This document shows positions 31,851-40,533 of a stretch of 64,000 bases of DNA, piece by piece. Where the stretch lies: contig NZ_JAEVYN010000001.1 in assembly GCF_016807185.1 (NCBI RefSeq), positions 2,134,161 to 2,198,160 on the forward strand, in the 5' to 3' direction. The stretch's first letter is position 1; each line of letters starts with the position of its first letter. This stretch comes from Leptolyngbya sp. Cla-17. Its GTDB lineage: Bacteria > Cyanobacteriota > Cyanobacteriia > Leptolyngbyales > Leptolyngbyaceae. A program made the translations under genes and the position numbers. The notes under the pieces were generated by a model. It was not told the origin of the DNA. It saw only the letters and a list, made by a program, of their open reading frames with translations, and ran no database searches.

Positions 31851-33206
31851 TTAATCGCTTAGTCTGATGCCGCGAATGGAGTAGTCGAGTAGCTGCATCG
31901 GGTGAAGCACAGGCACCGTTTTACCTTGCAGTTCCAGATGCTTACTAATTTGCATAAAGCAGCCAATGTTGGCTGACGCAATCATGGCTGCACCTGTATT
32001 CGTCAAATTTTGCACTTTTTGCCGTCCCAGTTCTGCTGCTGCTTCTGGCTGCAAAATGTTGTAAACTCCAGCGCTGCCGCAACATAAAGCTGCATCTACG
32101 GGTTCGCGCAGTTGCACACCGGGAATCTGCTTTAGCAAGGTACGAGGCTGGACGCTGATCTTTTGCCCATGCAGCATATGACACGCGTCTTGATAGACCA
32201 TTGTTAGCGGTTGGTCTTGGAGAGGAGAAAGTGTGGCAGTTAGCCCTACTTCTGCCAAAAATTCCTGCACGTCGCGCACTTTGCCAGCGAACTCTTCGGC
32301 TCTGTTGGCGTATGCAGGATCATCTGCCAGGATATGTCCATATTCCTTAAGCGTGTGTCCGCAGCCAGAAGCATTGATCAAGATAAACTCAACATTGGCA
32401 TCGGCAAAGCTATCAATCAACTGACGCGCCAAGGTTTTAGTTTGCTCTTCCTGTCCCTGATGGTGAGTTAAGGCACCACAACAGCCTTGAAGGCTGGGGA
32501 CAACAACTTCGCAGCCGTTGGCAGTTAAGACTCGCACGGTGGCGGTGTTAACATCCGGGTTGAAGAGTCGCTGCACACAGCCCAACAGCATCCCCACTCG
32601 GTAACGCTGCTTGCCTTGAGCCGGAATGATAGTGGGAATGGCATCTTGAAAGGCGCTGGCGGAAATGGGGGGCAACATCGCTTCCATTGCTGCTAGTTGG
32701 GGCGAAAGTTGTTGGATTATGCCCAGAGATCGCACCAGTTTTTGCAAGCCCGTCTTTTGATAAAGTCCCAACGGTCGCAGTAACAGCCGCAGTCGATTGG
32801 GGTAGGGAAACACCGAGAAGATCAGTTGGCGCAGCAGTTTTTCTGGCAGCGATCGCGAATGGTTTCGTTCGACCTGCATCCGAGTTGCTTCAATTAACTT
32901 GTCGTACTGTACTCCTGATGGACAGATGGTGACGCAGGCAAGACAGCCCAAACAGGAATCAAAATGTTCCACTGTAGCAGACGATAGCGGAATTTTGCCT
33001 TCATTCACTCCATCCATCAAATAGATGCGTCCGCGCGGTGAATCGGTTTCCTTGCCAATCACTCGATAGCTGGGGCAAGTGGATAAACAAAATCCACAGT
33101 GAACGCAGCTATCAATCAGTTTGGGGTCGGGGGGATTGCGGAAATCGAAAGAGTGTGAGGAGTTAGGAGTAAGAAGGGTGGTGGTGGATGGGGAATCAGT
33201 GGTCAT
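31851..33206 (-). CDS. glcF: Glycolate oxidase iron-sulfur subunit GlcF
   Basis: A 451-residue protein with two [4Fe-4S] ferredoxin motifs (Cys34/37/40/44 and Cys85/88/91/95). Two CCG domains of the heterodisulfide-reductase type follow, marked by LQGCCGALTHHQ and ALCCGSAGVYN. This is the layout of GlcF, which passes electrons from the flavin subunits of glycolate dehydrogenase in photorespiratory 2-phosphoglycolate metabolism. glcE lies directly upstream. No glcD is in the window. Confidence 0.92.
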   Translation of the reverse strand: MTTDSPSTTTLLTPNSSHSFDFRNPPDPKLIDSCVHCGFCLSTCPSYRVIGKETDSPRGRIYLMDGVNEGKIPLSSATVEHFDSCLGCLACVTICPSGVQYDKLIEATRMQVERNHSRSLPEKLLRQLIFSVFPYPNRLRLLLRPLGLYQKTGLQKLVRSLGIIQQLSPQLAAMEAMLPPISASAFQDAIPTIIPAQGKQRYRVGMLLGCVQRLFNPDVNTATVRVLTANGCEVVVPSLQGCCGALTHHQGQEEQTKTLARQLIDSFADANVEFILINASGCGHTLKEYGHILADDPAYANRAEEFAGKVRDVQEFLAEVGLTATLSPLQDQPLTMVYQDACHMLHGQKISVQPRTLLKQIPGVQLREPVDAALCCGSAGVYNILQPEAAAELGRQKVQNLTNTGAAMIASANIGCFMQISKHLELQGKTVPVLHPMQLLDYSIRGIRLSD

Positions 33207-33348
33207 AATGCTCTTTTTTGAGAAAGTTTGAGTTTGGGAAGCCCAATTTTGAGGTTTGTACGTCTTCGGACTGGCTTTGCCAACGCGCCGCGCTTCCGTA
33301 GGAAATGTTTTGAGTTTTGACGGAATAATTCTGATACCTGACTTCTTG

Positions 33349-34719
33349 CTAAATTCCGCCTACAAACCGACCGGGATTCAGCAAATTGTGTGGATCAAAC
33401 TGTTGCTTGAGCGATCGCATGACGCTCAAGGCATTTCCGGCATAGCCCCACACCTCGATCTGCTGTTTGAGAACTGTAGGGGCTTGCAAGATCGATAAGA
33501 AGCCGCCATTTGTTTGGCAAATTTCACGAATTTTGAGCAGATGACTGAGCGAGACATCGCTAGGGCAGATAAACCGTCCTAAGCCACTAGCGCTATGAAT
33601 TTGGGCAGACCAGGATGATAACGAAAGCTGATGAAGCTCATGTAAAAGAGAGATCGCGCTGGAGGGCTGTATTCCTATTTTGCAGATAATTTGCTCCGAT
33701 TGGGGCGAAGCGGTCATGTGTTTTTGCAATTGTTCCCACAGCTGGGTATCTTCACCATCTGTGTAAGAGGCACTCGCTAACTTGAGCGATCGCCCCACTT
33801 CAGCAAAGCGGCTCATTTGCTCTTGCACACTGGGCAAAATGCTTTGAAAACGCACTACTAAACCCATACCCAACGACAATCCTAACGTTTCCATCACGGA
33901 GCCTGAAATGACATCGGCATGGGCGGGAGTCAGAGCAGAACTGAGCAACACTCTTGTGGCTTCGGCGATCGCGTCACTATCGCCGCTAAGAATCACAGTT
34001 TGAGAAACTTCTGGCAGCGGATAGACCCGTAAAGTTACCTGAGTAATCATTCCCAACGTGCCATAGGAACCTGTGAACAGCTTCATTAAGTCGTAGCCAG
34101 CCACATTTTTCACCACCCGTCCGCCCGCTTTTGCCATGTTTCCATCTGCCCGGACAAAAGAAATACCCAGCAGCATATCGCGCACGCCTTGATAACGCTG
34201 CCGAAAGGACCCCGTATCTGCGGTTGCCACAATGCCGCCAATGGTTGCCTGTTGGGGATAACTCGGGTCGATCGCCAAAAACTGATTTGCTTTTGCCAAA
34301 AGTGCCTGCAACTCTGCAAAGCGCATCCCAGCTTCCACGGTTACTGTTAAATCTCCGGCAGCGTGGTCAATCAGTTGATTGAGGCGTTGAGTGCTGATCG
34401 CTATGAGCGGTGAGCGGTGAGCGGTGAGCGGTGAGGACTGAATTAAGCCGCCCCAGTGGAGTTTACTGCCGGAACCAGCGAGAATCATGCCCCACTGGTT
34501 TTGGTGGGCACAGGTAACAATATCAGCGAGTTCAGCAGCGGTTTGGGGAAATAGAAGGCAGGCAATTTTGCAACTAGGGGCGGCTTGAGCAATTCGAGCT
34601 TGGCAGAGTGACTCGATCTTGTCCCATACCTGCAGATGTTCTGCTCCAGTAATCTGCTCCAATTCCTGTGCGATCGCCTGAATCGCAGCAGCGTCGTTCT
34701 GGGTAGGATTGGTATTCAT
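33349..34719 (-). CDS. glcE: Glycolate oxidase FAD-binding subunit GlcE, with in-frame heptamer insert
   Basis: A 456-residue FAD-binding (PCMH-type) oxidoreductase. FAD motifs include MILAGSGSKLHWGG, YPQQATIGGIVATADTGSFR, and VKNVAGYDLMKLFTGSYGTL. The C-terminus LKQQFDPHNLLNPGRF is typical of the GlcD/GlcE family. Position just upstream of glcF supports GlcE. Residues about 95-106 (SSPLTAHRSPLI) are encoded by four TGAGCGG heptamers, an insertion that keeps the frame between the FAD motif and IAISTQRLNQL. It follows the DUF3067 gene by 12 bp, so the three genes are probably one operon. Confidence 0.88.
   Translation of the reverse strand: MNTNPTQNDAAAIQAIAQELEQITGAEHLQVWDKIESLCQARIAQAAPSCKIACLLFPQTAAELADIVTCAHQNQWGMILAGSGSKLHWGGLIQSSPLTAHRSPLIAISTQRLNQLIDHAAGDLTVTVEAGMRFAELQALLAKANQFLAIDPSYPQQATIGGIVATADTGSFRQRYQGVRDMLLGISFVRADGNMAKAGGRVVKNVAGYDLMKLFTGSYGTLGMITQVTLRVYPLPEVSQTVILSGDSDAIAEATRVLLSSALTPAHADVISGSVMETLGLSLGMGLVVRFQSILPSVQEQMSRFAEVGRSLKLASASYTDGEDTQLWEQLQKHMTASPQSEQIICKIGIQPSSAISLLHELHQLSLSSWSAQIHSASGLGRFICPSDVSLSHLLKIREICQTNGGFLSILQAPTVLKQQIEVWGYAGNALSVMRSLKQQFDPHNLLNPGRFVGGI
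34404..34437. repeat. Heptamer tandem repeat (TGAGCGG) inside glcE
   Basis: Four exact copies of TGAGCGG (34404-34431) plus a partial fifth. This resembles the short tandemly repeated heptamers known from filamentous cyanobacteria, which normally lie between genes; here it is in coding sequence. Confidence 0.92.
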
Positions 34720-34731
34720 CGATCAAATGCT

Positions 34732-35046
34732 CTATTCATCCAAAATCCACTCCGACGCTCGCTCTCCCAATTCTAGGGGAATGCTGACTGCCTTTCCCTG
34801 CCGTGGACGTTCGCGAGTCTGCAAAATAAACGTCTGAACCTGCGTCCATCCATCCCATGCCTGAATATAGCTAGCAACTGCATTCAGATGCTCAAAGTAC
34901 TCCGCTTCTGTCATGGGAAAGGAAGCCTGCTCCAAATACTTCCACATAACTAAAACGAAAATTTTCCCCTGGGTACGTCGTAGTTGGATGTCATACGACC
35001 GCCCCCACTTGCCGAGTAAAAGTTGATGAAGATCCTGTCCAGTCAT
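34732..35046 (-). CDS. DUF3067-family protein
   Basis: A 104-residue soluble protein of the DUF3067 family found in cyanobacteria and plastids. Distinct segments are LHQLLLGKWGRSYDIQLRR, IFVLVMWKYLEQASFPMTE, EYFEHLNAVASYIQAWDGW and KAVSIPLELGERASEW. Function is unknown to me. It is the first gene of a run with glcE (12 bp apart) and glcF, and its promoter region is shared with the divergent petC-petA pair, a setting that links it by context to photosynthetic or photorespiratory metabolism. Confidence 0.85.
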   Translation of the reverse strand: MTGQDLHQLLLGKWGRSYDIQLRRTQGKIFVLVMWKYLEQASFPMTEAEYFEHLNAVASYIQAWDGWTQVQTFILQTRERPRQGKAVSIPLELGERASEWILDE

Positions 35047-35345
35047 AAGGACTTTAGTATCTCACAGCTAGGACAGAGGCACGAAATCAAGTGAGAGAAA
35101 GTAATTTTTAAAGCAGTTATCACTGATTATTTTGCCATCCGCAAAGACTCAATTAACCCAAAAGCGATTCTTCTTGAAAGAGGTTGCGCCAACGCTGACT
35201 CCTGCAAAAACAACTTGGCTTAACATTTCGTATCATTTTGAATCAGCTTCTCAGTTTTTCAGGATGCTGACAGAATGTAATAATTACCGTAGAACCTCTG
35301 TGAATTCCTTAACAGACCGATCTTAAATATCGCTTAGCATTCCTC

Positions 35346-35885
35346 ATGACTCAACTATCTGGATCTTCAGACGTGCCCGATTTGGGTCGTCGTCAGTTTA
35401 TGAATCTGCTGCTAGTAAGCGCAGGTGGTGGGGCTGTAGCAGGAATGCTCTACCCCGTGATCAATTATTTCATTCCTCCTTCCAGTGGCAGCGGCAGCGG
35501 CGGTGTTACAGCCAAAGATGCCCTAGGAAATGAAGTGGTGGTAACCGATTTTCTCGCTAGCCACAATCCTGGTGATCATGTGTTGGCTCAAGGGCTAAAG
35601 GGTGACCCAACCTATGTGATCGTCCAAGAAGACAAATCGATCGCGAGCTTTGGTTTGAATGCCATTTGCACTCATTTGGGTTGTGTCGTTCCTTGGAACC
35701 CAAATGAGAATAAATTCATGTGCCCTTGCCATGGGTCTCAATACAACAGCGAAGGTAAAGTAGTCCGTGGTCCTGCACCGCTCTCTTTGCCATTAGTTCA
35801 CGCTGCTGTTGAAGAGGATAAGATTGCGTTCACTCCATGGACTGAAACCGATTTTCGGACGAACGAAGATCCTTGGTGGGCGTAG
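35346..35885 (+). CDS. petC: Rieske iron-sulfur protein of cytochrome b6f (PetC)
   Basis: The 179-residue Rieske subunit. It has an N-terminal twin-Arg segment (LGRRQFMNLLL) with one transmembrane helix (about 20-43) and a Gly/Ser-rich flexible hinge (SSGSGSGG). The soluble domain carries the [2Fe-2S] ligands Cys108/His110 in CTHLGC and Cys126/His129 in CPCHG, with the disulfide Cys113-Cys128. It oxidises plastoquinol and passes electrons to cytochrome f. petA follows 126 bp downstream on the same strand, the conserved cyanobacterial petCA operon. Confidence 0.98.
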   Translation: MTQLSGSSDVPDLGRRQFMNLLLVSAGGGAVAGMLYPVINYFIPPSSGSGSGGVTAKDALGNEVVVTDFLASHNPGDHVLAQGLKGDPTYVIVQEDKSIASFGLNAICTHLGCVVPWNPNENKFMCPCHGSQYNSEGKVVRGPAPLSLPLVHAAVEEDKIAFTPWTETDFRTNEDPWWA

Positions 35886-36011
35886 AACTGTTGGTGGGCT
35901 AGACAGTCTAAGCCACAATTTCGAGCCGTTACCATTGCTTTTTACTACAACTCTGCTAAACCTTTTGGTGAAGCTGCCACTCTGCCGATTCCTCTGTTAA
36001 CGCTGATAAAT

Positions 36012-36998
36012 ATGAGAACTCGTTTTTTAACTAACACATGCCTGCTCGGAGATAATCTGCTAAGAAAATCTTTCCTCATGGCGATCGCTGCCATCACTAT
36101 TCTCTTGACAGGCAGTTTGGCTCTTCCTCAAACAGCTTATGCCTATCCAGTTTTTGCTCAACAAGCTTACGAAAACCCACGCGAAGCGACAGGACGCATT
36201 GTCTGTGCAAACTGTCATTTAGCCCAAAAGCCAACTGAGGTCGAGGTGCCTCAATCTGTTAAGCCTGACACGGTGTTTAAGGCGATCGTCAAAATTCCTT
36301 ACGATACTAACGTTCAGCAGGTCGTTGCAGGTGGAGAAAAAGGTCCTCTCAACGTGGGTGCAGTGTTAATGTTGCCCGAAGGCTTTACCCTGGCACCGGA
36401 AGATCGTATTCCTGAAGATCTTAAGGAAGAGGTGCAGGACGTTTACTTCCAGCCTTACAGTGATACCAAGCAAAATATCATCGTGGTGGGTCCTTTACCC
36501 GGCGAACAGTACCAGGAAATTGTGTTTCCTATCCTGTCACCCAATCCGAACCAAGATAAATCAATTCACTTTGGCAAGTATTCTGTTCATGTGGGTGGCA
36601 ATCGCGGTCGTGGGCAGATTTACCCCACCGGTGATAAAAGCAACAACGCAGTTTACAATGCCTCCTTGGCTGGCAAAATAACTCAAGTTGCAAAAGCTGA
36701 GGATGGCGGCTATGCCGTAACCATTCAGGCAAACGATGGTAAATCGGCTGTAGATACCATTCCTGCTGGTCCTGAATTGCTGGTTGCTGAAGGGCAAGAG
36801 GTTGCAGCTGGCGATGTGTTGACGAATAACCCCAACGTCGGCGGCTTTGGTCAAGTGGATACTGAGATTGTTCTGCAAGATCCAAATCGGATTATTGGAT
36901 TGCTGGCATTCTTTGCGATCGTGACTCTCGCTCAGATCATGCTGGTCTTGAAGAAAAAACAAGTCGAGCGAGTGCAAGAGGCTGAAATGGAATTCTGA
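36012..36998 (+). CDS. petA: Apocytochrome f (PetA)
   Basis: The 328-residue precursor of cytochrome f. A signal peptide ends at TAYA, leaving mature N-terminal Tyr45 whose amino group is the sixth heme ligand. The heme c attachment site CANCH is at 65-69. The large lumenal domain follows, with the KYSVHVGGNRGRGQIYPTG lysine/arginine patch that docks plastocyanin. A C-terminal transmembrane helix (about 292-312) ends in KKKQVERVQEAEMEF. It accepts electrons from PetC and passes them to plastocyanin or cytochrome c6. A strong terminator follows. Confidence 0.98.
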   Translation: MRTRFLTNTCLLGDNLLRKSFLMAIAAITILLTGSLALPQTAYAYPVFAQQAYENPREATGRIVCANCHLAQKPTEVEVPQSVKPDTVFKAIVKIPYDTNVQQVVAGGEKGPLNVGAVLMLPEGFTLAPEDRIPEDLKEEVQDVYFQPYSDTKQNIIVVGPLPGEQYQEIVFPILSPNPNQDKSIHFGKYSVHVGGNRGRGQIYPTGDKSNNAVYNASLAGKITQVAKAEDGGYAVTIQANDGKSAVDTIPAGPELLVAEGQEVAAGDVLTNNPNVGGFGQVDTEIVLQDPNRIIGLLAFFAIVTLAQIMLVLKKKQVERVQEAEMEF

Positions 36999-37024
36999 TT
37001 TTTCAGTTTTTCTGAATAATCCAT

Positions 37025-37060
37025 AAAAAAGGGGAGCTGATTTACAGCTCCCCTTTTTTT
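37025..37060. terminator. Strong terminator after petA
   Basis: AAAAAAGGGGAGCTG and CAGCTCCCCTTTTTTT form a long perfect stem with loop ATTTA, 26 bp after the petA stop, in a convergent gap. It would work in both directions. Confidence 0.93.
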
Positions 37061-37217
37061 AAGAGAAAAAATCCCAATGCCATAAGCTAAGGCATAGCAA
37101 TCTTGTTCGAGCCTACGGCGATCGCCCCATTGTTACCCAAAAAATCTGCTTTGTCTCTCTGCTTAGAGGGATCACAAGGGGATAAATCGCCCTGATAGAT
37201 ATAGCATCTGACCCTTG

Positions 37218-38090
37218 CTACATCTGCGTCATCCAATTTAAACAATGTTGCATTTGCTGTTGCATCGTTTCTGGGTCGGCATAGTAGCGGCGACCGTGCC
37301 CTGGCAAAACCCATTCAAATGAATACCCGGCGAGTTTTTGCATTGAGCGCGTTAATTCTGCCCAAGAATACCAACAGGCTGAGCGGAAGGCAATCAACTG
37401 GTCGAGATCGCTAGACCAGGCAAGATGATCTCCCGAAAATAAGAATGTCTTGTTGTAAAGCAAAACAGTATGCCCTTTGGTATGACCCGGTACTGAGATA
37501 ATCAGTAAATCAGGGGTGAACTGAACAGGGTCAGCTCCAGAAAGCTGCACTTCCACACTGCGAGTATCCTGAGTAATCTCATCTTCGTGCAAAATTCGCT
37601 CACAATTGAAATGCTCGCGGAATTTTTGGTGATCAGCTACATCATCGCGATGAGTCAAATATAAGTAACGAACTCCGCCCATTTCTTCTAACCGCTTAAC
37701 TAAAGGTGGCGCGAAACGAGGCGAATCTACCAGCACATTTCCTTCGGAACGCTGAATGAAATAACTGGCAGCCCCAAAAGAATCTTCTGCATGATAGCCG
37801 CAGTGGTAAACGTTTTCTGCCACAAGAATTGGAAAGCTTTGATGAACATCTTTGATATCCTCAGGCTTTTTGATCGTGCCAATAGAGGCAGTGGGGCAAG
37901 CAAGCAACGCCTGCATTGCTCGTAAGCGATCGCTCTCGTTAGCAGGCTGATGCTGCACCGCAGATTGACTTCCTATCTCATAAAATACTTCTGGAGCCAT
38001 CCAGCGGCACGTATCACAATTAATACAAGTAGAGTCTACGTAAAAATCGCCATCAATATTTTCAGAACGACGGTGGTTACAGTGAGCCAT
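37218..38090 (-). CDS. Ferredoxin / metallo-beta-lactamase-fold fusion protein
   Basis: A 290-residue protein. The N-terminus (about 1-75) is a small ferredoxin-like domain with DSTCINCDTCRWMAP and ALLACPTASIG, enough Cys for one Fe-S cluster. The rest is a metallo-beta-lactamase fold: THRDDVADH as the metal-binding HxxxDH-type motif, VPGHTKGHTV, FSGDHLAW and LPGHGRRYY. The usual HxHxDH appears as HRDDVADH, as in other members of this cyanobacterial/plant group. The ferredoxin part hints at redox chemistry. Substrate unknown. ATG at 38090 is chosen over an in-frame TTG at 38117. Confidence 0.88.
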   Translation of the reverse strand: MAHCNHRRSENIDGDFYVDSTCINCDTCRWMAPEVFYEIGSQSAVQHQPANESDRLRAMQALLACPTASIGTIKKPEDIKDVHQSFPILVAENVYHCGYHAEDSFGAASYFIQRSEGNVLVDSPRFAPPLVKRLEEMGGVRYLYLTHRDDVADHQKFREHFNCERILHEDEITQDTRSVEVQLSGADPVQFTPDLLIISVPGHTKGHTVLLYNKTFLFSGDHLAWSSDLDQLIAFRSACWYSWAELTRSMQKLAGYSFEWVLPGHGRRYYADPETMQQQMQHCLNWMTQM

Positions 38091-38145
38091 AAAGCCTACG
38101 TTTCGACTGACTACCAATCACTTGATGTTTTAATCCACTCCTATT

Positions 38146-39339
38146 CTAAGATTCCGATTGGGTGATCAGCCCGTCGCTGTGAACCCGAAGTCGCCGTCCA
38201 CGCCAATAAACATTTTGTCCATAGGAACCCATCACCCAAACTACGAAGCTCAGCAGATCGCGGAGCGGCACTGCCCAAAGCCAGCGAATCAGGTTGGGGG
38301 CAGCCATGCTACGGATAGAGATCAATATTTGGATGTAGCGAACCAGAAAGCAAACTAGGGTGAGGGCGATCGCCCAACTCGCAAAGTGAGATATCAGCAA
38401 TAGCGGCAAACACAATACGGTGGCGTGGCAAAAAATCATTGAATAATACTGTGCACCCCGATTAAAGCGAATCGTTCGTGCCCAGCGTAGTTCCCGTTGA
38501 TAAACATCGCCAATGCCTTCTGTGCCTGTGTCTGACTCCAGCACATAGCGAGATAGCTCCACAACATAGCCTGCTGCTGATGCCCGTTTGCCAATATTGT
38601 AATCAGAGCCAATCCGGTTCAAATGCAAGCCACCATAGTTAATTAGCGCATCACGACGAGTGGCGATCGTGGTTCCTATCGCGCACTTCAGACCTCCATC
38701 GATCGCCCGTGCAATCAATAAACTAGGAATAAAATCAAAACAGCGCCCAAAAGACGCGATCGCTGCACCCAAGGATTGAGGAGTATGACCAATGAATGCA
38801 CAAGTCACTATGCCAACTTTGACATCCAAAAGTGGAGTAGTGACTATTTCAATGTAATTAAGCGGAACGCGAATATCACTATCAACAAAAATAATCCAGT
38901 CATATCGAGCTTCTTCCAACAAATAACTAAGGCTGCTGTCCTTATAGTTAATTCCACGCGGTTGCAGTCCGGTAAAAACTCTTACTTTGTCCGGAAATTT
39001 ATTCGCTAGCTCTTTGAGTATTGGAATCGCTGGATCTTGTGGATCAACGACCCCAAACAAGACCTCATAGTTTGTATAGCTCTGATTACAAAGAGATGAC
39101 CAATTTTCCCAGGCTCCTGCATCTAACCCGCACACCGGAACTAAAATAGAAACCGGAGAAAAAGATAATGCGGTGGCAGGATTAAGAAAAGAAGAGTTCT
39201 CTGCGCTGTGGCTAGTAGTCATTGCTTGATTTAGAGCAGCATTAGAGTAAAAGAACCGACTGGTAAAAAAGGCACATCCTAAATAAAATGCGATTCCTCC
39301 AATAATCAATACTCCAAACATCATTTCCAAAACAATCAT
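38146..39339 (-). CDS. GT21-type glycosyltransferase (ceramide glucosyltransferase/HpnI-like)
   Basis: A 397-residue membrane glycosyltransferase. It has an N-terminal helix (about 7-30) and a GT2-fold catalytic domain with VSILVPVCGLDAGAWENWSS, DPQDPAIPIL, FVDSDIRVPLNYIE (DxD-type metal site) and ELRWARTIRFNRG, the (Q/R)xxRW processive-type motif. C-terminal helices follow (about 295-370). The pattern fits GT21 enzymes that glucosylate ceramide or modify hopanoids (HpnI). The acceptor lipid in this organism is unknown; no hopanoid or sphingolipid genes are near. It lies 55 bp upstream of the ferredoxin/MBL gene on the same strand. Confidence 0.85.
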   Translation of the reverse strand: MIVLEMMFGVLIIGGIAFYLGCAFFTSRFFYSNAALNQAMTTSHSAENSSFLNPATALSFSPVSILVPVCGLDAGAWENWSSLCNQSYTNYEVLFGVVDPQDPAIPILKELANKFPDKVRVFTGLQPRGINYKDSSLSYLLEEARYDWIIFVDSDIRVPLNYIEIVTTPLLDVKVGIVTCAFIGHTPQSLGAAIASFGRCFDFIPSLLIARAIDGGLKCAIGTTIATRRDALINYGGLHLNRIGSDYNIGKRASAAGYVVELSRYVLESDTGTEGIGDVYQRELRWARTIRFNRGAQYYSMIFCHATVLCLPLLLISHFASWAIALTLVCFLVRYIQILISIRSMAAPNLIRWLWAVPLRDLLSFVVWVMGSYGQNVYWRGRRLRVHSDGLITQSES

Positions 39340-39824
39340 TGTTCAGATCCACAAGGATTTCAGTTGACTTCTAATTTTCTCTCAATCTATTGCACTTCAA
39401 ACCTGATTCGACCCACCCTCAGAATATAGTTACTACATTTTCGTTCTTCATAAAGGTATTTTGGAAAAACACCATTCAAAGAATATGGTATTGAAGAACC
39501 CTCTGTAAGGGAATAAGTAACGAGGGCTAAGCTGTTTTCTAGTAGTTTCATAGCCAAACGGAATCTTAGCCTTGTAGCCTTTCTCGCTTAAATGAAGTCA
39601 CTCCCTTGGACAGCCAAGCGCCTTTGGCTTAAGTGCTCACGACGAAGCAACCCTACCTCGACGGAGGTTACAGAGTTGCATTCAAAGTCAGTATGCTGTT
39701 GAAGGGCGTTTTTGTAGCTCTTTAAAAACTATAGAAGCATCAGAAATAACGCTCCTCTGGAAATTACGTAAATTTTAAAGCCTATGATACTTGATGCTCT
39801 ACAAGTTAGACTTTGCAAAATTCT
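39340..39824. other. 485-bp gene-free region with two short hairpins
   Basis: No open frame here is convincing. Two neighbouring hairpins are visible: AGCCAA(39612-39617)/TTGGCT(39624-39629) and ACCTC(39655-39659)/GAGGT(39664-39668). A minus-strand frame from about 39600 to 39430 reads without a stop for some 50 codons but has no start and no family I know. It may hold the promoter of the GT21-like gene and a small RNA, neither of which I can prove. Confidence 0.35.
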
Positions 39825-40406
39825 TTAACTCAACCAAAAAGCAGCCTTCACAGGCGGACTTTTTTGTTCGTTAAAGCTAGTGATAGGAGGCTCGGCAAGA
39901 TCTTCTAAGGTTTGCAATTCCAGCTTCTGTTCAGCCTGCGTACTCCAAATCATGTCAGTCTGCAGCCAGTTAGAAAGTTCAAGCGTTACGGGATGAGGAG
40001 GTTCTTGCATAAACGATGCCTCTCCTTTTGCATGAGCTTGCACTAAATTAACAATCCAAGGCAAAAAATCTAGGAGTTGATCAGGCAAAACGGTTAGCTC
40101 CAATTGCCATTTCTGATTCACACCTCGAAAAGCCTGTGCTTGTTTAGCGAAACCCATGTTGCCAGCACCTTTATTGATTGCAACCCGCAGAATAAAGGGT
40201 CTTTTGACTGCCAACTCATCAGGAGCCGTATAAGCATAAATGTTGAGATAGTTAAGCTGCTCTCGGTCATTTAACCAAGATGCAACAAAAGAGATGCTGT
40301 TATAAGAACTGCCACTAATTTTGACAGGCACTTGCATTGCAGACGCAAACTGAGTGTAAAACTCACTTCTGAGGCTGGAGAGAACACGGATGGATTCTGG
40401 AGTCAT
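39825..40406 (-). CDS. Hypothetical protein, function unknown
   Basis: A 193-residue soluble protein with no family I recognise. It has mixed alpha/beta-type sequence: MTPESIRVLSSLRSEFYTQF, NYLNIYAYTAPDELAVKRPF, KWQLELTVLPDQLLDFLPWI and a Glu-rich C-terminal half (EQKLELQTLEDLAEPP). No signal peptide or membrane span is seen. ATG at 40406 is chosen since the 59 codons upstream look non-coding and overlap the rpsU end. It follows rpsU on the same strand by 127 bp. Confidence 0.65.
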   Translation of the reverse strand: MTPESIRVLSSLRSEFYTQFASAMQVPVKISGSSYNSISFVASWLNDREQLNYLNIYAYTAPDELAVKRPFILRVAINKGAGNMGFAKQAQAFRGVNQKWQLELTVLPDQLLDFLPWIVNLVQAHAKGEASFMQEPPHPVTLELSNWLQTDMIWSTQAEQKLELQTLEDLAEPPITSFNEQKSPPVKAAFWLS

Positions 40407-40533
40407 ATCGTGAAAGCTTGGATGAGCTCGATTATTACCACCCAGACTGATTGCCCGTTGAGTCTTTTTTGGCTGCGGTATGAATGATGCTATGTATAAA
40501 TTGAGGCAATATGTAGTAAAACCAATACGGCAT

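Noticed and set aside
35132..35326. 64-codon frame upstream of petC
   Set aside because: It starts at TTG, lies where the petC promoter and leader should be, and shows no family features.
39590..39740. Possible tRNA or other structured RNA gene
   Set aside because: Two hairpins exist but no cloverleaf, no T-loop consensus and no known RNA signature.
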